From Thermomicrobium sp. CFH 73360 (GTDB taxonomy: Bacteria; Chloroflexota; Chloroflexia; Thermomicrobiales; Thermomicrobiaceae), in contig NZ_JAMSLS010000003.1 of assembly GCF_023806465.1 (NCBI RefSeq), positions 372,001-436,000 on the forward strand: 64,000 nucleotides of DNA. The letters run 5' to 3'. The position numbers and the translations under genes are program-made. Of this stretch, positions 33,121 through 42,172 are shown piece by piece. The first letter of the stretch is position 1; each line of letters opens with the position of its first letter. The notes beneath the pieces were generated by a model, which saw only the letters and a program-made list of their open reading frames with translations, had not been told where the DNA came from and made no database searches.

Positions 33121-35142
33121 ATGGTCGTCGTCGGAGTTGACACAGGGGGAACATTCACTGACTTCGTCGTCTTGGATGGTGAGCGGATTGTCGTGCACAA
33201 AGAGCTGTCCACGCCAGACGATCCAACCCGCGCGATTCTCCGCGGACTGGAAGCGCTTGGCGTGCACGACCGACTCGAATTGCTCGTGCACGGCTCGACG
33301 GTGGCGACGAATGCGGTGTTGGAGCGGAGGGGAGCACGAACCGGGTTGTTGACGACTGCCGGATTCCGCGATGTTTTGGAGATTGGTCGACAAAATCGAC
33401 CACGACTCTACGACCTCCGGCAGGTCAAGCCGTCACCGCTCGTTCCGCGGGAATGGCGACTCGAGGTTCGGGAGCGGCTGGACGAATGCGGGCGAGTACT
33501 CGTTCCGCTTAACGAGGAAGACGTCCGACAAGCGATTGGGGAGTTCCGTGCTGCTGGGATCGAGTCTGTCGCGGTTTGCTTCCTTTTCGCGTTTGCCAAC
33601 CCGACGCACGAGAGACGGGCTGCCGAGTTACTGCGAGAGGCGGGGTTCTGGGTCTCGACATCGCATGAGGTTTTACCAGAGTATCGAGAATACGAGCGTA
33701 CATCGACGACGGTGCTGAATGCCTACGTGGGCCCCCTTATGGGGAGGTACTTGGAGCGGTTGGCAAGCGTCCTTCCGCCGCAAGTTGTGTTGCGTGTCAT
33801 GCAATCGAATGGTGGAGTTCTGAACAGTCGGACAGCGGCGCGGGAGGCGGTCCGCACGCTGCTCTCGGGACCAGCCGCCGGGGTGGTAGGGGCAAGGGCG
33901 GTAGCATGGAGTGCTGGCTTCGATCGGGTGATTAGCTTTGACATGGGAGGTACGTCGACCGACGTGTGTCTCATTGATCGGGCACCGCGCGAGCGGAGCG
34001 AGGGGACGATTGGCGACTTTCCTGTACGTATGCCGATGCTTGATATTCATACAGTTGGAGCTGGCGGTGGTTCGATCGCGTGGTTCGATGGGGGTGGGGT
34101 ATTGCGCGTCGGGCCGCAATCGGCTGGTGCAAATCCTGGCCCAGCAGCCTATGGGAGGGGCGGAGAAGAGCCAACGGTGACCGATGCAGCGGTCGTGCTG
34201 GGGTGGCTGATACCTGATGCATTCCTTGGTGGAGCGATGGAACTAGATGGAGACGCGGCACGGCGCGTCGTCAGGCGGATAGCAGACGTGCTGGGGAAGA
34301 GCGAGGAAGAAGCGGCACTCGGGATCATGGAAGTCGCCGAGGCGAACATGGAGGGAGCGATACGGGTTGTTTCGGTCGCGCGTGGGGAAGATCCGCGGGA
34401 GTATGCGTTGGTCGCCTTTGGGGGAGCGGGGCCGATGGTCGGGTGCCGGCTCGCTTCCAAGCTACATATCCCGTCAGTGATCATCCCACCCACACCGGGA
34501 ACACTCTCAGCACTTGGCCTCCTCACCGCCGACCTCCTCCGCGACTACCTGCGCACTCTGATGGTCACCGCCGAATCCGCCGACACTCCTCTCACGTCGG
34601 CGCTGGCCGATCTCACCACCCAGGCGGTTCGTGAGCTTTCCCAGGACGGAATCTCGCCGAGCGATGCCACCCTTCAACCGGCACTCGACCTTCGGTATCG
34701 CGGCCAATCCTATGAACTCACCGTCCCTTTCGGCGGAGATTTGCGAGCAGCCATCCGTGACTTCCACAAGCTCCACGAACGACTCTACGGTTACGCCCAG
34801 GTGACCGAACCGGTCACCGTGGTCAACGTACGACTCCGCGTCATCGTCCCTGCGCGTCGAATCTCCTCCGAACCAGCCGCCACACCTCAACCCTGGGAAC
34901 CGACTCCCATCGATGAACGCAGCGTGATTTTCGAGCTCCATTGCAACCCTGTGCGCACACGCGTACCACGTTTTGAGCGTGAGCAACTAGGGCCCGGAGC
35001 CATTCTCGTCGGCCCTGCGCTCGTGACACAGTACGACTCGACTGTCGTTATCCCACCAGGCTGGCGTGGTGTCGTCGACGGAAACGAGAACATTGTGCTC
35101 CGGAGTCGCGAGGTTGAAACTCGCCGCCACACCGGTGCATGA
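33121..35142 (+). CDS. hyuA: Hydantoinase/oxoprolinase family, subunit A
   Basis: 673 residues, the ATP-dependent subunit that opens 5-oxoproline or hydantoin rings with subunit B. The N-terminal nucleotide-binding motif is GVDTGGTFTDFVVLD, a second phosphate segment VHGSTVATNAVLER, and the hydantoinase_A core has GAGGGSIAWFDGGG. ATG 33121 is preferred over GTG 33115. Midway (about codon 440-450) the strand composition switches sharply from G-rich to C-rich without breaking the frame or conserved motifs. Followed 13 bases later by hyuB. Related enzymes include acetone carboxylase subunits, so the substrate is uncertain. Confidence 0.88.
   Translation: MVVVGVDTGGTFTDFVVLDGERIVVHKELSTPDDPTRAILRGLEALGVHDRLELLVHGSTVATNAVLERRGARTGLLTTAGFRDVLEIGRQNRPRLYDLRQVKPSPLVPREWRLEVRERLDECGRVLVPLNEEDVRQAIGEFRAAGIESVAVCFLFAFANPTHERRAAELLREAGFWVSTSHEVLPEYREYERTSTTVLNAYVGPLMGRYLERLASVLPPQVVLRVMQSNGGVLNSRTAAREAVRTLLSGPAAGVVGARAVAWSAGFDRVISFDMGGTSTDVCLIDRAPRERSEGTIGDFPVRMPMLDIHTVGAGGGSIAWFDGGGVLRVGPQSAGANPGPAAYGRGGEEPTVTDAAVVLGWLIPDAFLGGAMELDGDAARRVVRRIADVLGKSEEEAALGIMEVAEANMEGAIRVVSVARGEDPREYALVAFGGAGPMVGCRLASKLHIPSVIIPPTPGTLSALGLLTADLLRDYLRTLMVTAESADTPLTSALADLTTQAVRELSQDGISPSDATLQPALDLRYRGQSYELTVPFGGDLRAAIRDFHKLHERLYGYAQVTEPVTVVNVRLRVIVPARRISSEPAATPQPWEPTPIDERSVIFELHCNPVRTRVPRFEREQLGPGAILVGPALVTQYDSTVVIPPGWRGVVDGNENIVLRSREVETRRHTGA
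34441..34500. other. Abrupt GC-skew switch point
   Basis: The row of 60 bases at 34381 has about 29 G and 12 C on the plus strand; the row at 34501 has about 10 G and 29 C. Rows before keep G excess (for example about 26:12 at 34081) and rows after keep C excess (about 13:27 at 34561). The change occurs inside one intact gene, so it is not a change of gene direction. Confidence 0.7.
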
Positions 35143-35155
35143 GGGAGGTACCCCA

Positions 35156-36760
35156 ATGGTGGATTCTGATACGGTCGACCCGATCTCGCTTGCTGTCTTT
35201 CATGCAGCGCTCAGCGCGATCGCCGAAGAGATGGGAGCAGCACTGCAGCAGTCCAGCTACTCGCCGAATATCAAGGAACGACTGGACTTCTCTTGTGCCG
35301 TTTTTGATCCCGAAGGTCAGATGATCGCCCAGGCCGCGCATATCCCCGCACACCTGGGCTCCATGCCCGACTCCGTTCACGCCGTACTCGAGCAGTGCGC
35401 GCCGTTCGTTCCGGGAGACGTCGCGATCGTCAACGACCCATATCTCGGGGGGAATCATCTCCCCGACATCACAATGGTGAGTCCCGCTTTTCTCACCGAT
35501 GACCCGACAAGCGAGCTCCTTGGCTTCGTAGCCAACCGTGCTCACCACGCTGATGTTGGAGGGATCAGCCCTGGTTCCATGCCGATCGCCACCGAACTCT
35601 TTCAAGAGGGGATCATCATCCCTCCGATCAAGCTGTGGGAGGGTGGCAGACTCAACCAGGCTGTGCTCGCCCTCCTCTTGCGCAACGTGCGGACACCGGA
35701 CGAGCGTCACGGAGACCTCCTTGCGCAGTACGTAGCAAACCGTACCGGCATCCGCCGCCTGCGTGAAGTGGTGGGTCGCTACGGGTCTGTCCGGTACCGG
35801 GGGCTCAGCCGTGCCGTCCTCGATTACGGTGAGCGGCTGGCTCGCCAGGCCATCCGTTTGATTCCACCTGGTACTTACCGCTTCACTGACTATCTGGACG
35901 ACGACGGGACGAACGATGAGCCTGTGCCCATCACGGTCACGGTGACGGTCGACGGCGAGACGCTGGTTGTCGACTTCTCAGGCACGGCCACCGAACGACC
36001 CGGTAGCGTCAACACAGTAGAGACGGTCACCAAATCTGCAGTGTATTACGTCCTCCGCTGCTTAATGCCAGAGGATGCGCCCATGAACCATGGCGTCTTC
36101 CGCGCGGTACGGGTCATCGCACCACGCGGCACCGTGGTCAACGCGCGACCGCAGCGCGCCGTCGCAGGCGGCAATGTCGAAACCTCCCAGCGGATTGTCG
36201 ATGTTCTCTTCGGGGCGCTCGCCCAGGCACTCCCCGACCTGATCCCAGCAGCAAGTCAAGGCACGATGAACAATGTAACCATCGGCGGAATCGATCCGCG
36301 TAATGGACAGCAGTTCGCGTACTACGAGACCCTCGGCGGTGGGATGGGCGCACGGCCAGGACTGGACGGTCTCTCCGCCGTCCATGTCCACATGAGCAAC
36401 ACGCGGAATACGCCGGTAGAAGCGCTGGAATATGCCTACCCGCTGCGCGTCACGCAGTACGCACTCCGTGAGGGCTCCGGTGGGCGTGGTCGTTTCCGTG
36501 GAGGCAACGGTCTGATCCGTGAGCTTGAGTTCCTCACCGAGGCCGAGGTGACCTTGCTCAGTGAACGCCGTCGGTTCGCCCCGTGGGGCCTGCAGGGAGG
36601 AGAGCCAGGTATGACCGGGCGTAACCTCTTGATCCGCCGAGATGCCAACGGTCACGAGGAGACCATCATCCTGCGAGGCAAGCAGCGCCTGACGGTGCGT
36701 CTCGGCGACCGGATCCGCATCGAGACGCCTGGTGGCGGTGGCTGGGGCACCGTGGACTGA
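35156..36760 (+). CDS. hyuB: Hydantoinase/oxoprolinase family, subunit B
   Basis: 534 residues. Family segments include SAIAEEMGAALQQSSYSPN near the N-terminus, DPYLGGNHLPDITM, VANRAHHADVGGISPGSM (a metal-site-like His cluster) and the C-terminal GGGGWGT. It is the catalytic partner of subunit A. GAGGGAGG precedes the ATG at 35156; the longer upstream frame overlaps hyuA and is unlikely. Codon choice is C-rich throughout, in line with the second half of hyuA. Confidence 0.9.
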   Translation: MVDSDTVDPISLAVFHAALSAIAEEMGAALQQSSYSPNIKERLDFSCAVFDPEGQMIAQAAHIPAHLGSMPDSVHAVLEQCAPFVPGDVAIVNDPYLGGNHLPDITMVSPAFLTDDPTSELLGFVANRAHHADVGGISPGSMPIATELFQEGIIIPPIKLWEGGRLNQAVLALLLRNVRTPDERHGDLLAQYVANRTGIRRLREVVGRYGSVRYRGLSRAVLDYGERLARQAIRLIPPGTYRFTDYLDDDGTNDEPVPITVTVTVDGETLVVDFSGTATERPGSVNTVETVTKSAVYYVLRCLMPEDAPMNHGVFRAVRVIAPRGTVVNARPQRAVAGGNVETSQRIVDVLFGALAQALPDLIPAASQGTMNNVTIGGIDPRNGQQFAYYETLGGGMGARPGLDGLSAVHVHMSNTRNTPVEALEYAYPLRVTQYALREGSGGRGRFRGGNGLIRELEFLTEAEVTLLSERRRFAPWGLQGGEPGMTGRNLLIRRDANGHEETIILRGKQRLTVRLGDRIRIETPGGGGWGTVD

Positions 36761-37138
36761 GACGTTGGGTTGTTGGCTCTCGATTCCCACATGGCGATAG
36801 ACGTTCTGGGTTCAAGAGACCACCCACTCCTCCCCAGACGCCTCGTCGGCTAGCCGACGAGGCATGCCCGAGCACAGCGGCATCGCAGGTGTGCGCGGAA
36901 GCCTCTCCAGGGGGTGTCTTCAGCACTCCAGGTGTGGTAGCCATTGCATAGTCACCAGGCATCTCACGTGACAGCGGCCACCATACCAGTGAGTCCATGC
37001 TTCGCAAGCCCGTTGTCACCACTGGTTTTGGGACCCCATTCCCCCTTCCCACCAAGAGGCTGGCACAGTACACCCGAGAGTGAATGGAGCGTAGCACGAT
37101 GGTCGCGAACCACGCGCCGATGCCGAAAGGACAGCAGG
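36761..37138. other. Intergenic region with a 24-base palindrome
   Basis: About 380 bases between hyuB and the Pro/Thr-rich protein gene. Apart from the palindrome at 36840-36863 I see no gene. Upstream extensions of the next gene's frame lack a ribosome-binding site. Confidence 0.5.
36840..36863. repeat. Perfect 24-base palindrome
   Basis: GCCTCGTCGGCT followed directly by AGCCGACGAGGC, with no mismatch and no spacer. It lies 80 bases after the hyuB stop. It may be a terminator stem (there is no U tract on either side) or a dimeric regulator site. The arm sequence GCCTCGTC also starts the smaller palindrome at 23556. Confidence 0.75.
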
Positions 37139-38581
37139 ATGATCGCTGAGGCTCAGCAGGATGATCCGGCGGCCCAGCGACGGCCAGCCTGCCCGTACTT
37201 CCGATTACTGACCGATCCTGAAGCGCACACTCTCTCACTTGGACAACAGCGACTCTGCCGCGCCGATCATCGGCCCTTGTCGGATTTGGCTTGGCAAGCA
37301 TCCTACTGCCTTGGATCCTACGAGCGTTGCCCGCACTTTCGGAGCGTGCATGGGCAACCCACACCAGCCGTAGGAACCCACCTTCTGGAGCTGCTTGCAC
37401 AGCAGCAGTTTCAGCGCGAGCAAGCGCGACCACAAGCTCCACGCGCACCAAGCGTGAAGGCACCATATGAGTCTTCTGAAGGGGGCCATCTCCGGGCATC
37501 TACCAAGCATCCAGGATTCACCGCACGTCTTGCCGAATTCGTGCGACGTCCCATTGCTGTCGCAGTGACAACGGCCGCGCTCATCGGCGGACTTTGGGCC
37601 GGGATCGCGCTGGCCGGTACACTCGGCGGTAACCGACCGACAGCTGACGCAGGGCAACGCGTGACTACCTCCGCACCGGCCTTCACGCTACGCACCGAGC
37701 GCGCGACGCCGACACCTACTCCATTCCCTGCTCCGGCACAACTACCGCAACTTCCCGGCTTGTCGGTCAGCCGTGCCACCACTCCCACACCAACTCCAGC
37801 GCCACACCCCTCGCTAACGCCGACACGCGAACCAACACCAACGCCCACACCCACCGTGACAGTGCCAGCACTACTCTCACCCGCACCGAGCTCTCCCGTC
37901 GTGCCAGTTGCTCCAGCACCGACTCCCGTGACCAGTTGGCCCTCTCCTCTGCCTGAAGAGGGCGGCAATTCTCGGTCCGAACCTACTCCGACACCGACCG
38001 CTTCGCTGGAGCCATCGCCAACGCCTCCTCCATCACCAACGCCCCTGCCAACCCCGACCCCATCGCCGACACCCGATCCGTGGCAAACCTTACCCCCAAT
38101 GGCACGGGCAGGGCAGCCGGTGCCGCTGTCGACAGTCGGCGGGCTGCTCGGCGCAATGACCGCCTATCCGTTTCCTGGAAACGGGCTTGCAGGATCTGCG
38201 CCGGCGAGTAGCGGTGCAACAGCAGAGCTCGGGTTGCCTGCCAACGCTGGCGTCCTCTACGGGCTCCAGAGCGGTGCCAGCAATGGCCGCATCTGGCTGA
38301 ACACACCCACGCCTGCGCAGCGACTGGTCATCGTCGCGGAGGGAATGACGAACCAAGGACGGCTCATGCCGGTGTTACGGATCGGAATCAATGGACTTAC
38401 GGTCTGGGAAGGAGCCAGTCCTTTCCCACACGGCGAATGGGCGACGGTTGCATGGGTGATCGACAAGCCATACTTGCTTGATAGCCCGCAACTCCAAGTC
38501 AGCCTGTCACTCGCGACCCCCGGTCAGTTTGGGGAAGAACCGTGGGTTGCGCTTGCGACAGTGACGATCTATACGCAGTGA
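37139..38581 (+). CDS. Surface protein: Cys-motif domain, membrane helix, Pro/Thr-rich stalk, C-terminal domain
   Basis: 480 residues in four parts. Residues about 18-65 carry a Cys pattern (CPYFRLLTD, RLCRADHR, SYCLGSYERCPHF) that recurs N-terminal to LysM-type proteins in Chloroflexota and probably binds metal or forms a small knuckle. One membrane helix (VAVTTAALIGGLWAGIALAG) follows. Residues about 180-325 are a Thr-Pro-rich stalk of TPTPTP runs. The last 150 residues form a beta-rich domain (RLVIVAEGMTNQGRLMPVL). AAAGGA precedes ATG 37139. The cytoplasmic Cys domain could sense a signal and the stalk cross the wall. No function assigned. Confidence 0.75.
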   Translation: MIAEAQQDDPAAQRRPACPYFRLLTDPEAHTLSLGQQRLCRADHRPLSDLAWQASYCLGSYERCPHFRSVHGQPTPAVGTHLLELLAQQQFQREQARPQAPRAPSVKAPYESSEGGHLRASTKHPGFTARLAEFVRRPIAVAVTTAALIGGLWAGIALAGTLGGNRPTADAGQRVTTSAPAFTLRTERATPTPTPFPAPAQLPQLPGLSVSRATTPTPTPAPHPSLTPTREPTPTPTPTVTVPALLSPAPSSPVVPVAPAPTPVTSWPSPLPEEGGNSRSEPTPTPTASLEPSPTPPPSPTPLPTPTPSPTPDPWQTLPPMARAGQPVPLSTVGGLLGAMTAYPFPGNGLAGSAPASSGATAELGLPANAGVLYGLQSGASNGRIWLNTPTPAQRLVIVAEGMTNQGRLMPVLRIGINGLTVWEGASPFPHGEWATVAWVIDKPYLLDSPQLQVSLSLATPGQFGEEPWVALATVTIYTQ

Positions 38582-38603
38582 GCACGATGATTGGGGAGTG
38601 CGA

Positions 38604-39350
38604 TCAGTTGATCCAATGCGCAATCGCTGAAATCAGCGGACCGAGAGCGAGCGCTGGCAAAAATGAGGCAACGCGAACCCGACCCAACCCAAGGAGATTC
38701 AGCGCAATACCGATCATCATGATCCCCCCAACTCCTGTGACGAGGAGGATACGAGGGTCGTTGGCCGGATCTGGGAGCACCTGCGCCAACGCACCGGCGG
38801 CAAGCGAGACTCCACCTTGGTACAGAAGAATGACCAGAATGGACAAACCAACCCCGATGCCGTAGGCACTGGCAAGCGCAACACTCGAGAGGCCGTCCAA
38901 CGTTGCCTTCATGACGAGCAGCGTCGCATCACCGGTGAGACCATTATTGAGCGAACCGATCAAGGTCATCGGGCCGACGCAGAAGAGCAAGCTGGCTGCG
39001 ACGAAGCCTTCGGTGAAGGCCCCGCTGCCACCGACTCGTCGTTTGATCCAATTGCCGAGTCCTTCGAGCACTTCTTCAAGGCGCCACCACTCGCCGAGGA
39101 GCCCCCCGATGACCAATGTCAGGAGCCCCAGCACGACTCCATCAAGGCGTCCGACCGTCGCACGGGCAAGGCTTCCGGCCATCGAGAGCGCGATGAAGAC
39201 GGTGACCAGCCCCACTCCCTGCACGGTGATCCGCTGCATCCGCTCGGGGAGTCGACCGTGCAGGAGCAGGCCAAAAGTGGTCCCAAGCGCGACTGTGGCC
39301 GCATTGATCCAAGTCCCACTCGTCCGCGTCCAAAAGTCAGCGAACTCCAT
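38604..39350 (-). CDS. DUF554-family membrane protein
   Basis: 248 residues with about seven membrane segments. The family pattern is clear: an N-terminal WINAATVALGTTFGLLL, LDGVVLGLLTLVIGGLLGEWW, the central FVAASLLFCVGPMTLIGSL and GATLLVMKATLDGLSS-like KATLDGLSSVALAS. DUF554 (YdfK-like) proteins are possible transporters of unknown substrate. The start at 39350 sits behind GGGGGTGGGG. Divergent from the ferritin/VIT gene. Confidence 0.85.
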   Translation of the reverse strand: MEFADFWTRTSGTWINAATVALGTTFGLLLHGRLPERMQRITVQGVGLVTVFIALSMAGSLARATVGRLDGVVLGLLTLVIGGLLGEWWRLEEVLEGLGNWIKRRVGGSGAFTEGFVAASLLFCVGPMTLIGSLNNGLTGDATLLVMKATLDGLSSVALASAYGIGVGLSILVILLYQGGVSLAAGALAQVLPDPANDPRILLVTGVGGIMMIGIALNLLGLGRVRVASFLPALALGPLISAIAHWIN

Positions 39351-39434
39351 CCCCACCCCCAGTCGGTACACACTCCACACGATGCCCGGCCAATGGTACT
39401 GTCGAAACAGGCGACAAGGGGAAGGGTGGGAGCC

Positions 39435-40568
39435 ATGGGGTCGAATCGCGCAGCACTTGCACGCTATCGCCGGAATTTCCAAGACGAAGTGGACAGCGCC
39501 AGCCTGTACACGGCGCTGTCAGAGACAGAGATCTCACCAGAGCTCCGGGAAGTCTTTCGCCGCCTCGCAGCGATGGAACAACAGCACGCGGAGTTCTGGC
39601 GGCAGAAGCTCTCGGAAGCCGGGGTTACGATTCCGTCCACGCGCCCAAGCTGGCGTACGCGCGTGCTGATCTGGATTGCACGGCGATTTGGTCCCGCTCT
39701 TGTGCTACCGACCGTGACCGCTCGGGAGTGGGCAGACCAGGCGAAGTATGACGCTCAAGCAGAAGCCGCAAACGCAGGGCTGCCGGGGGCCGAACACCAG
39801 CATGCTCGCATCTTGCAGCTGATTGGACGCGAGCGACCGAGCGGGTTGCCAGGGAGCGCACTGGCCGTGCTGGAGGGACGCCATCGCGCGATTGGAGGGA
39901 ATGCCCTTCGCGCGGCAGTGCTTGGCGCAAACGATGGCTTGGTATCGAACCTGAGTCTCGTGATGGGCGTGGCAGGAGCTGATCTCGCTCCACGCACCAT
40001 CCTGCTGACTGGGATTGCGGGGTTACTGGCAGGTTCACTCTCGATGGCCATGGGGGAATGGCTTTCGGTGCAGAGTGCGCGAGAACTCTACGAGCATCAG
40101 ATTCGCATTGAGCGTGAGGAGCTGATCGCGTTCCCCGAAGAGGAGCGCGAGGAACTCGAACTCATCTATCGGGCCAAGGGGGTTCCAGCCGAGACAGCTC
40201 GCCAGCTGGCTGACCGCTTAATCCGCGAAGGTGCACCTGCCCTCGAGACGCTGGTGCGCGAGGAACTGGCCATCGATCCGGAGGAGCTTGGGGGCTCAGC
40301 ATGGGAGGCCGCTATCGCCTCCTTTGCGCTGTTTTCGGTCGGTGCAATTGTGCCGGTGCTTCCGTATCTTGTGATGGGAGGGCTTCAGGCTGCTGCCTTG
40401 AGCGTGGGATTGAGTGCGATCGCCCTGTTCGCACTGGGCGCAGGCATCACCGTCATCACTGGTCGGAGTGCGCTCCGCTCAGGACTCCGACAGGTGCTCA
40501 TCGGACTCACTGCAGCCGCGATCACCTTTGGGGTCGGTCGACTCTTTGGCGTGGCACTTGGCGGCTGA
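39435..40568 (+). CDS. Ferritin-like/VIT1 fusion (MbfA-like metal transporter)
   Basis: 377 residues. The N-terminal part (about 1-135) is a ferritin-like four-helix domain with diiron-type residues: Glu in FQDEVDSASLY, MEQQHAEFW, and AEHQHARIL. The C-terminal part (about 155-377) is a VIT1/CCC1 transporter: ALRAAVLGANDGLVSNLSL and LSMAMGEWLSVQSARELYE, then an acidic cytoplasmic metal-binding loop FPEEEREELELIY. Such fusions (MbfA) export iron. GGGAG precedes the ATG. The gene ends in a strong hairpin. Confidence 0.87.
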   Translation: MGSNRAALARYRRNFQDEVDSASLYTALSETEISPELREVFRRLAAMEQQHAEFWRQKLSEAGVTIPSTRPSWRTRVLIWIARRFGPALVLPTVTAREWADQAKYDAQAEAANAGLPGAEHQHARILQLIGRERPSGLPGSALAVLEGRHRAIGGNALRAAVLGANDGLVSNLSLVMGVAGADLAPRTILLTGIAGLLAGSLSMAMGEWLSVQSARELYEHQIRIEREELIAFPEEEREELELIYRAKGVPAETARQLADRLIREGAPALETLVREELAIDPEELGGSAWEAAIASFALFSVGAIVPVLPYLVMGGLQAAALSVGLSAIALFALGAGITVITGRSALRSGLRQVLIGLTAAAITFGVGRLFGVALGG

Positions 40569-40598
40569 TTCTGGGGGAGCTCCCTCCCAGAATCAGCC
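40563..40598 (+). terminator. Hairpin overlapping the end of the ferritin/VIT gene
   Basis: GGCTGATTCTGGG (40563-40575) pairs perfectly with CCCAGAATCAGCC (40586-40598). The stop codon TGA lies in the left arm. It separates convergent genes. No U tract follows. Confidence 0.6.
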
Positions 40599-40635
40599 AA
40601 GGAGCATCAGCACTACCAAGAACCAGCCCGTAACT

Positions 40636-42030
40636 TCAGGCAGGGGGGATATTTTGGTTTCGGCGGAAAAGATTATCGGGATCGTATCGCTTCTTCAGTG
40701 CGGTTAGCCGTGCGTAGTTCATGCCATAGGCAGCACGAACTCTCGCTGATCCTTCCTCCTCGAGTTCATTGACATACACTGCTTGTGGAAGCGCAGGTAA
40801 GCTGCTCCATGTCCGTTCGATCCAGTTGCGATTTGCCTCATCTGTTCCTGGATCCCGCCAGATCGCGAGGGCAGTCAAAGACCATGGAAAGGAGCGATGC
40901 GCAAATGCGGTTTCCTCTGGTGCTACATGTGCAACGGCGCCACCCAGCCTGACAAAGAGAACAAGGCTCCCCGGTGATGGTACCTCCTCATAATGAGCGG
41001 CCAGCGGCCCAACGACCTCTGGAGTTAGATTCATAAGGAAGTTACTCCTACCATAGTAGCGGAGTCCTACCGCAGCGACCTCATCGAGCATACGCTGCAG
41101 CGCGGTATAGGGTGTAGTGACGATCTCTTCGAAGACTGCTGGCCCGATATGGCGAAACGGCTCGAGTCGTTGCACTGCATCGTCCGGCGGGTCTATGGCC
41201 ACGACTGTCAATGCAGCGAGTGGCATGCCCTCCGGTGTTCTCACAAAAGCAAAGGTGGCAGACACTGAATCGGGAGCGGCGGCAAGAAGTGCCTCGCCTG
41301 CTTGGAACACATTGGCTGCTTCGTGAATCGGAAAGGCTATTTGGAGCACGGTAACCTGAGGCTCCAGCGGGTTCAGCGCGTAGTCGAACGCGGTAACCAC
41401 GCCAAAGTTCCCGCCGCCGCCCCGGATTGCCCAAAAGAGGTCGGCATCCGCATCTGGTGCAGCGCGGCGAAGCTGGCCGTCAGCTGTCACAACATCTGCG
41501 CCCTGGAGGTGATCGATGGTGAGGCCAAACGCTCGTGCCAGCCAGCCTATACCACCGCCAAGTGTGAGGCCAGCAATGCCGGTGTGTGAGATCTGACCAC
41601 CGGTAAGGACCAGTCCGTGCTGCTGAGTGGCTGCATCGAGGTCACCCCAACGGAGACCGGACTCGGCCCGTGCTGTCCTCATGACCGCGTCCACGTAGAC
41701 CTGGCGCATTGGTGAGAGATCCAAGACAATGCCATCGTCACACGTGGAGTAGCCTGGGAAGCTGTGTCCACCACCTCGCACTGCAAGGATCGCCTGGTGC
41801 TCATGAGCAAAGGTGACGACACGCTGCACATCCTCGGTGCTTGTACAGCACGCGATCAGCGCAGGGTAACGGTCGATCATGCCATTCCAGACGCGGCGAG
41901 CCTCCTCATAGCCGCTCGAGTTCCGATCCAAAAGTGAACCGCTTAACGATGCACGGAGACGATTGACTTGGTCGGGCGGAAGGTCACGCTGTTTTCCGTC
42001 CGGCGTGCGGACGGTTATTGTCTGTTTCAC
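40636..42030 (-). CDS. FAD-linked oxidase of the berberine-bridge-enzyme type
   Basis: About 464 residues. The FAD domain (PF01565 type) has AVRGGGHSFPGYS, where the His would carry FAD covalently, and GGQISHTGIAGLTLGGGIGWL, which lacks the second (Cys) attachment seen in bicovalent members. The C-terminal BBE motif is RYDPDNLFRRNQNI. It oxidises an alcohol, sugar or similar compound with O2. GTG 42030 follows AAAGGGGG by five bases; ATG 42054 is the alternative start. Confidence 0.88.
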   Translation of the reverse strand: MKQTITVRTPDGKQRDLPPDQVNRLRASLSGSLLDRNSSGYEEARRVWNGMIDRYPALIACCTSTEDVQRVVTFAHEHQAILAVRGGGHSFPGYSTCDDGIVLDLSPMRQVYVDAVMRTARAESGLRWGDLDAATQQHGLVLTGGQISHTGIAGLTLGGGIGWLARAFGLTIDHLQGADVVTADGQLRRAAPDADADLFWAIRGGGGNFGVVTAFDYALNPLEPQVTVLQIAFPIHEAANVFQAGEALLAAAPDSVSATFAFVRTPEGMPLAALTVVAIDPPDDAVQRLEPFRHIGPAVFEEIVTTPYTALQRMLDEVAAVGLRYYGRSNFLMNLTPEVVGPLAAHYEEVPSPGSLVLFVRLGGAVAHVAPEETAFAHRSFPWSLTALAIWRDPGTDEANRNWIERTWSSLPALPQAVYVNELEEEGSARVRAAYGMNYARLTALKKRYDPDNLFRRNQNIPPA

Positions 42031-42172
42031 ATTGTCCCCCTTTTCGCGAATCATCGACTCGCCTACGGCATCAGGTCCATTACCCTTGCCTTTGGCAACA
42101 GTACTCACAGCAGGGGGCAATGTGATAACCCAGCACTCACCAACGGGTGGCTAGAGAAGGCTCGAAACATGC

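Noticed and set aside
32375-33154. 259-residue minus-strand open frame
   Set aside because: Not protein-like in composition, and runs into hyuA and the nitrilase start.
37700-38080. Repetitive ACTCC/CCGAC runs as a tandem repeat array
   Set aside because: They simply encode the Thr-Pro-rich stalk with varied codons; there is no regular DNA period.
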